Of a stretch of 64,000 bases of DNA, positions 11,820-22,290 are shown piece after piece (positions within the stretch are counted from its first letter, which is position 1; every line of letters starts with the position of its first letter). The notes under the pieces are model-generated. The model searched no databases. It was given only the letters and a program-made list of their open reading frames with translations, and was not told the DNA's origin. This DNA comes from Sapria himalayana (taxonomy: Eukaryota > Streptophyta > Magnoliopsida > Malpighiales > Rafflesiaceae). The stretch covers positions 1,197,502 through 1,261,501 of the forward strand of contig JAREIK010000506.1 of the NCBI GenBank assembly GCA_029783825.1, in the 5' to 3' direction. A program made the translations under genes and the position numbers.

Positions 11820-12125
11820 TTTTTGAACCATTGGGGTTGGTTCGAACCCTGGCCTGCCTAGAGGCTTCTGGATCTTTCGTGCTGAGCCTCAGCCCAACCA
11901 GGTGGTACCTCGGCATGAGCCGAAGTACTTGGCCACGCTACCAGGCTAGGCATGGCATGGCACGAGGCCAGGTTGACCTTGGCATCGCACGGCATGGTTC
12001 GTACCGTGGAAGGCACAACTTGGCCACAGGCACGCTAAATTCCCTTGTCGTGGTGGGCCAAACACTGCTAAATCATTTTGTGCTTCGTGCCGGGCTGGGT
12101 CGGCCAGGCTCATTTGATAACTTTA
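11820..12125. promoter_or_regulatory. right subterminal repeats of the hAT element
   Basis: GC-rich terminal block mirroring 8473-8692, with repeated GGCATGGC, GGCCAGG, TTGGCCAC and CGTGCC words. It ends in the right inverted repeat at 12125. The open frame spanning it is compositional. Confidence 0.65.
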
Positions 12126-12133
12126 GCACAGCC
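12126..12133. repeat. 8-bp target-site duplication, right (hAT)
   Basis: GCACAGCC, matching the left copy at 8465-8472 and the empty site at 12704-12711, each with one difference from the empty-site sequence. Confidence 0.85.
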
Positions 12134-12429
12134 ACATGTTGACATCGTGGCATGTTCTTTTCATTTTTATTTTTCATTTTTAATTTTTTTAATTTCCTAA
12201 TTATTCTAATAATTATTAAAATAATTAAAAAAACGACTAATTTTACTTCCTCAGGATTTAATGAAATTTGTCACCGAAGCTATATTTTTCAAGATGGATT
12301 TAATAATAAATCCATTTTATCATCAGGGTTCTAAAATTTTTAGCTTATTTTCTTATTGCAAAAAATTACAATTTTGCCCATTTTTTTCCAAAAAAATCAT
12401 ATTATTTATTTTTTTTCTAGGATTTTACT
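12134..12429 (-). repeat. chromovirus-type LTR, copy B, right part
   Basis: Continuation of LTR copy B after the hAT insertion. It aligns with 12712-13006 (copy C) and with 6995-7245 (copy A). Shared blocks are 'cctaattattctaataatt', 'tttaatgaaattt' and 'atccattttatcatca'. On the minus strand the LTR begins at about 12429, next to a purine-rich tract (12430-12443). Confidence 0.65.
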
Positions 12430-12640
12430 TTCTCTCCTCTTTAAAAATTTTCATCATGAAATTCTCACAGATACAACTTTACAATTATAAACATATCCTA
12501 AAATTAAATAATTATTAAATTATTAAAACACATACCTTCATTTTCAAATAAAAAAGGATAAACAATACTCATCATATCTTCACATTCTCATGGTGTTTCG
12601 TCTATTCCTTGATACTGTCATATTACTTTTACACACTGGC
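12430..12640 (-). pseudogene. chromovirus integrase C-terminus and polypurine tract, copy B
   Basis: Read on the minus strand, a decayed pol end (a QYQGIDET-like piece near 12620-12590, diverged from EEATWE) leads into a spacer. A TTTCATGATGAAAATTTT block and the purine-rich AAAGAGGAGAGAAAG tract follow, directly before the LTR start at 12429. This is the 3' order of plant chromoviruses of Del/Tekay type, in which an AATTTCGGGGACGAAATTT-like block precedes the tract. It parallels 13007-13250 and carries more damage. Confidence 0.55.
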
Positions 12641-12649
12641 ACTATCCTC

Positions 12650-13006
12650 GACCAAAAAAAATAATTAATTTTTTTTTGTATTTTTGATGCTTGGACTGTG
12701 CATGCACAACCATGCGCTTACAACGTGGCACATTCTTTTCATTTTCATTTTTCATTTTTTTTAATTTCCTAATTATTCTAATAATTATTTAAATAATTAA
12801 AAAATAACTAACTTGACTTCTTCAGAATTTAATGAAATTTGACATCGAAACTATTTTTTTCAAGATTTATTCAATAACTAAATCCATTTTATCATCATGG
12901 TTTTAAAATTTTCAACTTATTTTCTTATTACAAAATATTACCATTTTGCCTATTTTTTTCCAGAAAAAAAATCATATTATTTATTTTTTTTTCCTATGAT
13001 TTAACA
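12650..13006 (-). repeat. chromovirus-type LTR, copy C, partial, with empty hAT site
   Basis: A truncated third LTR copy. It contains the uninterrupted hAT target GCACAACC at 12704-12711 inside 'gtgcatgcacaaccatgcg'. It lacks the inner 1.1 kb of copies A and B. On the minus strand it starts TGTTAAATCATAGG at 13006, next to the polypurine tract at 13007-13020. Confidence 0.65.
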
Positions 13007-13250
13007 TTCTTTCCTCCTTAAAAATTTCATCCTGAAATTTTCACAGATACAACTTTATAATTTATAAACATATCCTAAAGTTAAATAATTATTAAAATAT
13101 TAAAACACATACCTTCATTTTCAAATAAAAAAAGGATAAGCAACATGCATTGTGTCTTCAAATTCCCATGTTGCTTCTTCTATTCCTTTATGTTGTCATA
13201 TCACTTTTACTAGCCTCACAGTCTTTGTTGCAAAACTTGGTCTCAACTAT
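13007..13250 (-). pseudogene. chromovirus Gypsy integrase C-terminus with polypurine tract
   Basis: On the minus strand the piece GIEEATWEFEDTM is readable at about 13183-13145. This is the hallmark EEATWE motif at the end of Gypsy chromovirus integrases. It is preceded by a VRLVKV-like block and followed by a YPFFI-like end. Downstream on the same strand come a TTTCAGGATGAAATTTTTAA block and an AAGGAGGAAAG polypurine tract abutting the LTR start. A stop (TGA) lies just before QHKG, so it is dead. The rest of pol is not visible further right, where mitochondrial-type DNA begins. Confidence 0.75.
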
Positions 13251-16200
13251 CAATGATACGCATTGAGGTACTTCATGGATGTTCTTTGGTAGAATCTATC
13301 CCAACATATCATAGAAATAACCTTTTCATTGGATGAGAGACCAAAGGTTCAAAAAAGGTCTTGTATGGGCACTAGAAACATTAATCAAACATGCAGGTCA
13401 TGTTGGATTTTTTACTTTAGTAATCTGGTCTATAAAATCAATCGAATAGTTCAACTAGGTAGATGGTGGGAAATAAGAATGCTCTAAGTGGCATTCTTTT
13501 TTGTTTGAGGTTAGCATCCCTTTCTTCGTTCCCATACCCTAGTCAAGGGTATCAATTGATTCTTTCCTAATTCTTATATTTTTTGTGTGCAAGGCTAGTT
13601 GTCAATAGCGCTTATATGCTAGGGCTCTTGTCTATGATCAAATGCTTTTATGCTCATATGTGAGGAAACCTATTGTTCTTTGGCTAGATCTAGATGCGCA
13701 AGATATGGTCTTTGATATGAGATGAATTTTTCTTTTACCTCTCCTTAAAGTAAAGCCTAGTTTTTCCAAGCAAGAAAGTTTTTCGAGTGAGATTGAATGC
13801 TAATAGAGGGCTAGTCTTCTAGGGATTCGTGTATTGATTACTTGCCTTAGCTTTCTTCTAATACTCATATTATGCTCACCTAGCTTCTTGCTTCCTAGCA
13901 TGAGTCATATGGTCTATCCAAAGGGAGGAGCTTGCCGACACTTCCTTAATCACCTATATTAGAGCCATATCATTTGCTTAACTATTTGCCTGATTGTGCA
14001 TATTACCTTTTTGTATATCTTGACACTTTTTTAAGGTAGACTTGATCCTATCTTAAATGAATAGGACTTCCTACTATAGATAAATGAACCGACTTGAGTT
14101 CACTTCAGAGTAGCATGTTTTTGGTATGGAAATCATATGAAAAAAAGGGAAGAGACACTAAGAAAAGAAAGGTCATTTCTCTACCCTTGAAGCTCAAATA
14201 AGATCATTCGCTTCAATCAATATATCCAAGGAATAAAGAGGCTTAGTGACTTGATTGTGCTATGGGAATGTACTGCAGCCATTATCCTGATTAAAAATAT
14301 GGAACGTAAGTATTGAGTGATGGAATAGAGTAGATTCTTCATAAACCGAAGGAAAGTGATAAAGCAAGTAGAACTCTTTCTGATTTGACTTGCCTTTTAA
14401 AACATTCTGTAAAGGGTGAGAAATGTAATGTGTTGCAATGCCAAAGGTTTAGTACCAATGAGCTGTCCAAAGCTATTGATTCTTTTTGTAGGGGTAGTCC
14501 CCTTTCTCATGAGTAAAAATTTATGTTTTCCTTCTTTCGAATGCCCTATTAAAGTTCTTCACTAATACTGAAGTAGTTTAGACACCAACACGTATAGGAT
14601 ATCAAGGTTGAAATCCTTCGAATAGAATCTAGTTAATCATTCTTTTTATTGGCTTTCCTCATCATCATAGGGGCCATGACAAGGAATCGGCAAATCGAAT
14701 ATGGAATTAAAGCACGGGTAGGGTCCTATCTAAGACCTTTTCTATCATTGGCCTATGGGTAATTCTTGAATAGTAGACTAATCTTATCTTGACTCGATAA
14801 GCAAAATATCAAATGAAAGATTTTAGATCAACCCTGGAAAGAAAGACTTCCCATTCTAAGGAAAATTAGTACAAACAAACAAACACACACACACACATGA
14901 ATATGAAATTTCTATTTCTTTACTTGCCCAATTGGTACACCTTCTAAAATTGATTCTGAGACTAATTATACGAGCGTATAATAACTTAATTAAACGAAAC
15001 TAGAGTGCTAGATTCGAGGGAACCTGGATTGGAACCATTGTTGGTCAGGATAATCGGACTCTTTAAGAAAAAACTTTATTTCTTTTTGGCTTAAAGAATA
15101 TTGTAGGTTTGAGTAAAATTTTTATCTATCTTTCAAGTACACTCTACCGAGGAATGGTTATCTTTCTTTTCTTAATAGAGAGATGCTTTCGGGTAGCCTT
15201 AAACTTTAGAAAACTAAAATGAAAAAAAAAAGAATTGCTTTGCTTTTATATGTGTGCTTTATAGTAATTAGAGAGAGTGTGCTATAACACTGGGCCACCA
15301 AAGATTGTATTGATTGGTCAGTGACCAAGTCATCACCATTTTCTAAAGCTTTAGAATGAAAATAAGTTGTTGAAGGGATCCCATGGCTAGGCATACGTGA
15401 AGCTAGAGGTAAATGAGAGTGGTGTGTGATATTCAACAAATTTTTATAAAGATAGTGAGATAGAGTAAAAGGCTGGTACTAAAAGGAAGCAGACCTTGGA
15501 CCCATTCGTGTCTTGAGCCTTTGTTAAGGTCATTCGGACCCTTCTCGGATTGGATGCTTGACACTTCATGTCTTCCTTCGATGTCCCTTTTTTGCCCCAT
15601 CTGGCCATGAAAGGTACATGGAAAGAATAGAAGAGTGACCTTATTCTTAGATACATATATACATCTTTAGTTTTCCCTCTGTGCTCCAATGCTCATGGGA
15701 GAAAATAATAGGACAAAGAAAGGAAGCAATAACTCTTCTTCACCTCAAAGTTGGCCTCCCCATACATGTCGTGGGTTTAGGAGCAGTATAATTAGTCCTT
15801 GATTTGGTTCTTCCTACCTTTCTGGTTGTACCTTCCTTCTATACATTGAATTGTTGAATAGTGAGATATGATAGCATCCCTCTTTCCTTTCATGAGGCCT
15901 TATTTGTTGGTGAATTAGCTATTTCTGATAAAGGGCTTACATAGCCTTCACGACATTGAAGGTATAGGGTGGGCAAAATGATATGCATTTGAGTCTTTCT
16001 TGTTTGACCTAGGAATGAGTCTAATTCAGCTTTACTTTCAAAGCATGCATACTTAAGTGGTTGCCTCTAGTATCACTACAGTGGGTACAATAAAAGGTAA
16101 TATTAAGTTGGATTGAATTTTTTTCTACACAAGTAGTCCTGTCCTAAGATAGATGAGAAATTATCATTATGGGGTTGGATCATCAGCCCTAGTGATGGCT

Positions 16201-16914
16201 TCTCTTACTAGTAAAGGGAACCAGAAGGGACCCAACACCATCGAGTCAATGGGTGCATAGGTAGGTTCTTCCAGGTTAGATCCCAAGTAAGACATTGATA
16301 CAGAGGTATGGTTGGGAGGAAGGGTAGGTGACATTTGTTCAAGACTTTTAGGTATTCACAATCTAACACATCTAATCACACTTGATCTCCAGATCAAACA
16401 TAGGGGTAGTGATCGAGGTGAAAGTAGATTTATATATCAAGATGAAGACATAGATCCCTTCAGTGAGTTATTTTATTATGTTAGAGAAGTATTGTTCCTC
16501 GATGTCACTTTTCCATGTCACCTAAACCCTAAACTTCTATTTTATTTCCTACTCTAACTTTGCCTTTATCCTGGGGCATGCCTATTCTTGCTTAGAAGTT
16601 GCTTGTGATTGTGTAGATGGAACTTCATAAGTAGTAACCCTAGATTTTTTACATGGGTTAAGATGAAGATTGAGTGTAATATGATGCTTATCCAGGTATC
16701 CACTCCAACCAGCATATGAGGATGAGCTAGTAGCTATTGAGGCTGCATCTACTTTAGAGCCTATTATAGATTTGAGGCTTGTGGCATACCCTCCTATCCC
16801 AATTTGATATCATTTTCTTATGCCAAATGCATAGCTACCAATAGCAGCTAGAGATGGACTCAAAGTGAATCTTGCCCACACCCACAGATACACTAGTTCG
16901 AAGTCAAAAAGATT

Positions 16915-18017
16915 TTCATCAGTTGATACTTGTGCTAAGGGTATTGCACCATAAATCAGGCTAGAAGCTCTTGAATTACCTATTATGCAAGGCAATAAAT
17001 TAGAGACTTGAAATAACTTGTTTCTTCTCTAATTGTTGTTTTGTTTTATTATTATGAATCTTGGCTTGGTTTTTGAATTTTGTGTCATGACAGGACTTGC
17101 TTGAAATAAATAAGAAATGTTTCAAATTGCCCTGATTGAGGGACAAGGTGGTCGAAGATCAGGTTGCTCGTAGATTAGATCGATCCATCTTTGCCACCTT
17201 GCTTGCTTCTTCAAAGACAAGGAAGATTGGCTAAGCAGGTGAAATACCAAAATGCCTACACCACTATGAATTACTCGACTCTAGAAGGGTTCCTTCCCCT
17301 TACCTTTTTAAGTTATCAAAAAAAGTTATCACAATGTGAAATGCATTGCTCAATCTAAAAGCATATGAAAATGAAAGCAAATAAGAGTATAAAGAGCTAT
17401 AACATTTTTGAGTTGCCCTCTCTTGTAAAGGGACTAGAAGAAAAAATGAAAGACAAGTGCAAATAGATGACTCATCATCAGGTGGTGCTTGTGCTGAGGA
17501 TGTGCCACCATAAATTGGGCTTGAAGCTCTCGAATTACCTATTATGCAAGGCAATAAATTATGGACTTAAAATAACTTGTTTCTTCTCTAATTTTTTTGT
17601 TTTATTATTATGGATCTTGGCTTGGTTTTTGAATTTCTTGTCATGATAGAACTTGCTTGAAAGAAATAAGAAGTGTCTCAACTTGACCCGATTGAGGGAC
17701 ATGGTGGTCGAAGATTAGGTTGTTCATAGATTAGATTGATCCATCATTGCCACATTGCTTGCTTCTTCGAAGACAAGGGAGCTTGGCTAAGCAGGTGAAA
17801 TGCCAAAATTCCAATACCACTATGAATTACTCGACTCTTGATCCCCTTACCTTTTTAAGTTATCAAAAAAAGTTTTTACAATGTGAAATACATTGCTCAA
17901 TCAAAAAGCATATGAAAATGAAAGAGAATAAGAGTCGAAAGAGCTATAATGTTTTTGAGTTGCCCTCTCTTGTAAAGGGACTAAAAGAAAGAATGAAAGA
18001 CAAGCACAAATAGATGA
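16915..18017. repeat. tandem duplication of about 550 bp inside the NUMT
   Basis: Copy 1 (about 16915-17473) and copy 2 (about 17474-18017) are direct tandem copies. 'tattatgcaaggcaataaat' occurs at 16981 and 17540 (spacing 559). 'tgagttgccctctcttgtaa' occurs at about 17409 and 17954 (spacing about 545), so one copy carries an indel of about 14 bp. The copies remain clearly similar but carry scattered substitutions, so the duplication is old. I recognise no gene in the unit. Confidence 0.85.
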
Positions 18018-21000
18018 CTCTTAAGTGGATGAAAGACAAAATATTACTTACATTTAGTGAGATGAGAAAGACCTTGCTCTCAACATGAGAGAAGCAAGCC
18101 ACGACTATCGAGTGAGTAAGATAAGTAGCTAGAGCTAACTCAAAAAAAAAGGAAAGCTACTCCAACTGGAAAAAGATGTTTAGTGTCTCAAAGCAGAAGC
18201 AAAGTCAAACTAAATTATTAGTTAGAATAGGATAAAAAAATGTTTGACATGGAGATGGAGATTCTATTAGTAGGGCAGAAAACCTCTTACACTTCTATGG
18301 TATAAAGAATGCTTCCAAGACTACATGTGCTGCGAGGAACCAAGATTAGGAAGTCCTTAATTCTAGAGGAGACATTCAAATTGAAATAGAAGGAAGCACA
18401 GTACAAAGAAGAAAAGCATAGACTTGGATGCTAATTAAAGTCCATTCCATGTGAGTATGAGTGCCAAAAGCAACTTTTAAGCAGTCTATCAATCTCATTC
18501 CTTGCATTTCATGCAAGCCAAATTATAGTGCCAATGCTTTTTTAAGGTTTATAGATAGATAGTAGTGAGCCAATCCAATAAGCTGCCCCTAGTTGTTAGT
18601 AGGTGAAAGAAGTTTGAATTATGAATAGTGCTATCCCAAATCAGATCCTTTTCTCTTTGATCTAATATTTTTGTTTGAGAAAAGGCATGAAAAGAGGGAT
18701 CTACTTTCAATGCATTACATTTTTCAAGTCATCTAGTCCTACTTTTCTCTCTATGATTAATGTGATATCTTATAAAATTTATTCTTCTAAGCCTGAACCA
18801 AATAAGTCTAATAAAGGCAATGATAGCTAGATGCTTAACACATTTAATTCTATGCTAGTTTTCTGAAACTAGCTACCATAACTTAGGCCTCATAAGGCAT
18901 ACGAAGGGGAGGGCTTCTAGCTATTCAAACTCCCAATCATCATTAGTATTTATGGTCTATGTTTTTATATATTAAAATCCAAATTGGATCTAAAAGTAGG
19001 TGTCTCAGAAGGTGGCAAAGGACTAAGTTGAGGAATAAGTAGTTTAGTGGCAGCATACTATTTTAATAGAAAAGAAGAGCTGGGTCAAGGGAGTTGACCC
19101 ATGGTAGCTTCTTTTTTATAAGTGTCATGCAACATGACTAGGATTTCTCACTTGGACAAGAAGAGGGGTGGCTTTGCTAATCCAATCTTGTACCCAGGTC
19201 CTGATACAAATAAAACCAGCCAAATCGAGATTAATTGAAAGTTTTGCTTTGACTGAAGAGGTGGATTCTTTCTTTTTGTAGGGTGGCAAGAATTGTATGC
19301 AATTCTTGCTATGGTGGTACTAAGTCGATAATCTTCATGAATTTGCATGTTCATATTTTGAACTAGATAAAATGAGATAAAAAAATGAATTAAATCTGAA
19401 GTACACTAAATGGGTGAAGACTGACCTCTTGCTCATTAGCTGGATCAACGTAACCTCTAGGTGGAAAGGAGCTGATATTTTAATAGGGTTGCTAGAATGT
19501 ATTCTTTAGTAGTAGACTCCTTGACTTTCATTTTGCTCTATATGCTTAATGGGAGGGAAGGAAATGTATTCCTTTCTTTATTTCTTCATTTAGAGAAAGG
19601 GATTTGGCTAGAGTCTTTGGTATAATATTGATGCTGACCTTGATGAGCATCCTTCTTTCCTTTACTTTATTATGCTTCTTAAATCACTAGCAATTTTCCA
19701 TTAACTAATTTACAAAGTCAAGTATTTAAGCAAGTGAAGAATACCACTTTTTTGAACATCCAAGTCCATCTCTAGCTCCCTTCTTCCAAAAGCCCTGCTG
19801 CTTCTGTCTCTTGATCTTGATCTGGTTCCTGCTAGTGTCTTGGATTCAAGCTATCCAATGCAAGACAATAATGGAAATGGAGTGGTTGGCCTTATGCCAA
19901 AATGCCCAAATTAAGCTCTTCTTTAATGCTATTCAGTCATATTTAGCCTGGTCACATTGATCTCATACTTAAAGGTTATTTAGTTTTTCTTGGATTTACT
20001 CCTTAAGTTCTTGATGAATTCATGTCATCATTGATCTTGATATTAAGCCCTCAAGTCTAACCAGAACTCATACCTTCACACCCTCTTTCATAGGTGATAT
20101 TTTAGGGTTGGATGATTCAGGCTTCATTATCCTTGTACATTCAATATTCTAGTTGTTGGCTTTCCCCTTCGAATTATCTATGAATATTTCTTATTAGTAT
20201 CTCAAATAACCATTCCCTTATCCAAATTCACTGTCAATGGGATATCTTTATACTATTGATCATTCCTTTCCTTCAATATATAATATAATGAATATTAGGG
20301 TGCTTTTTTCATATTGTAGTAAATATTCAATCACAAGTAGCTTATTTAAAATAGTCTATTCTAATAGTCTCATGGCCCTATCTTTCCTTTCTCAGCATTC
20401 AATACATGCTCGTTCTATTTGCTTTGTTAGAAATCCCTACTCATTTTTACTTTAGGAGTCTTCAATGTCTTTAGTATGCCAATTGCCTACTATGCTTCTT
20501 TGCTTTGCCATCTTGTGATTAGCTGTGAGATCCGGTCTTAGCATGAAAATATTTTGGGAATCGAAGATGATAAGGAATTGGATTAGAAGCATCGAATGCA
20601 AGCTATTGATTCCCTAGTTACTAGTTTATTCAAAAGCTATTTGATTGGCCCGAGAACCTCTGATCTCCAACTCAAACTACCTCATCCAAGGAAACCTTAA
20701 AAGAAAGAAAAAATATACTAACTCATTCGAAAGTTAAGTAAATTCTGGATATCATGCACCCCACCTGGAGTCCACTCTCTAGCTCAATGAATAACATGAT
20801 AGCTTAAGAAACTAGCTATATTCATTACCTCTACACTCCATTCATTCCCCTAGGAGGAACTTTTAGATTCTCATAAAATTAATAGTGAACCTCCTGACCG
20901 GATGATACGAATTAGGGAATGAGTAAAATGAATGACTTTTAGAGGGAGAGAGTGAGGGAAGAAGGTTGTTGTTGTTGAACTAGATGTTTAATTAGGTTGA

Positions 21001-21557
21001 GAATAACTTACTTATTCCTTTGATTTTGATTTATGATCACAATTTTCTATGCAACCCATACCAGTAGTGATATCCAAATTCATGAATATCTCCGACTCTT
21101 CAAGGCAGGACAGGTAAACTTTTACCAAAAAATACTAGATTAAGCTATGCCCCCAAAGGATTAGTTAATAGAGTGTTTTTCTTCTCAGGGCCCTTTACAT
21201 CAGAGTGACCCCACCTGGGTAGTCACCCGACCCAGGGTAAAAGTTCGATTTATTAGGTTCTTCCATTTATTCCGAAAAGAAATTAGAACAAGAAAATAAC
21301 ATTGTTTATGATTAAAAGAAGCAATCTCAAATAGACTAAGATCTAATTTAAGGTCATTTCTTGGTCAACATAATCTATCATAATCTCTTATATCCTTCAT
21401 TTATATGTCATAATAAAAATAGATCTTTTAGGAAAGTGGAAGATACTTTTATGTATATACAAAAAAAATGGGAGTAAGAAAACTATAGTAGTTCTTTGGA
21501 AAATCTCGGTTATCTTTATCTTCAAGCTTTCATTCCTCAATCCACACTTGTGTTCCT
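18018..21557. other. NUMT intergenic sequence
   Basis: No recognisable gene. Small open stretches (for example 19148-19354 minus) show no family motif. The context makes a mitochondrial intergenic origin likely. Confidence 0.4.
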
Positions 21558-22290
21558 TCATATACCTCCCCTCCAATAGATATAGACAAAGAGGAATAAT
21601 ATTATAGTATTATGTTGTTGCTTCAAAGTCAACATGTTGCTCCTTGGTTAGATGACTAAGATATTAGTGATGATCACAAATGATCAAGAAAAAAAGACTG
21701 ATAATTACATAAAAATCATGAAAACGTTGCTAAGAAAAAGGTCGAACCATAAAGACTTTCTAAAATCATTAATGGTGCTTGATAATGTTTCATTTCTTTA
21801 AAGCCAATAGATACAAAAACCAATAAAACCGTATCTACAAAAGCATAAATTGATAATTTTCCTTTCCAATGAGTATAGCATGATGAGCCCAAGTTATGAT
21901 AGTTCCAGATGAAATGAGAAGATATGTATTAAAAAAAGTGATTTCTCAAGGATCTAAAACTTCAATCCCTTTTGGTGACCAAAGACCCCTACCATAGGTT
22001 CCAAAGAAGAATCTCTGATACGGTGAACAAAATAAAATCATAACGAGGTCCTAATTGTATGACTTTGGTATATTATTCTTCTAACATGGACTAATGTAGA
22101 ATATTTCACCACCATACAAACAAGCTATGTAAAATCAAGAGGAGAACTAAACTTAGAAATGTTTCACCCCCTCAAAAGTATTGCATATACATCATACCTC
22201 CAATGGTGGTTGCCAAAATTCTGAATGAACCTGAAATAGGCCATGGACTTGGATCTACCAAATGATAAGAATGCCTCTGAGATTCAATAG
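21558..22290 (-). pseudogene. cox3: mitochondrial cytochrome c oxidase subunit 3, decayed
   Basis: Read on the minus strand this is nearly the whole of plant mitochondrial COX3, a core membrane subunit of respiratory complex IV. The N-terminal block [20 protein letters not shown] lies at 22287-22228, with the start codon position at 22288-22290 changed to ACT. Next come LGPRYDFILF, then [20 protein letters not shown] and a KHYQAPL block. The C-terminal block LFVYIYWRGGI is followed by TGA at 21558. About 20 codons are missing between the VSE block and WSPKG, so the length is 733 bp against about 800 bp in a functional gene. Several in-frame stops and frameshifts are present. It shares its strand with ccmFN. 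Confidence 0.9.

Larger units (their letters stand above)
8473..12125 (-). mobile_element. hAT-superfamily DNA transposon, complete but dead
   Basis: A 3653-bp element with imperfect terminal inverted repeats. The left end reads TCGAGGTGTTAAATGAG and the right end, reverse-complemented, reads TAAAGTTATCAAATGAG. It is flanked by an 8-bp duplication and carries a decayed transposase on the minus strand (9147-11036). Both subterminal regions are GC-rich and full of GGCCAGGC/GCCTGGCC words, typical of hAT transposase-binding subterminal repeats. The middle is AT-rich. It sits in chromovirus LTR copy B, and copy C supplies an empty-site reference. Stops and a mutated zinc finger make it non-autonomous. 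Confidence 0.9.

Noticed and set aside
11840..11860. tRNA B-box-like GGTTCGAACCC
   Set aside because: It is a single match inside hAT subterminal repeats, with no A-box or cloverleaf around it.
15206..16557. Small frames in the left NUMT (15206-15439 and 15444-15689 minus, 16312-16557 plus)
   Set aside because: No start context, domain or similarity to known mitochondrial genes could be recognised.
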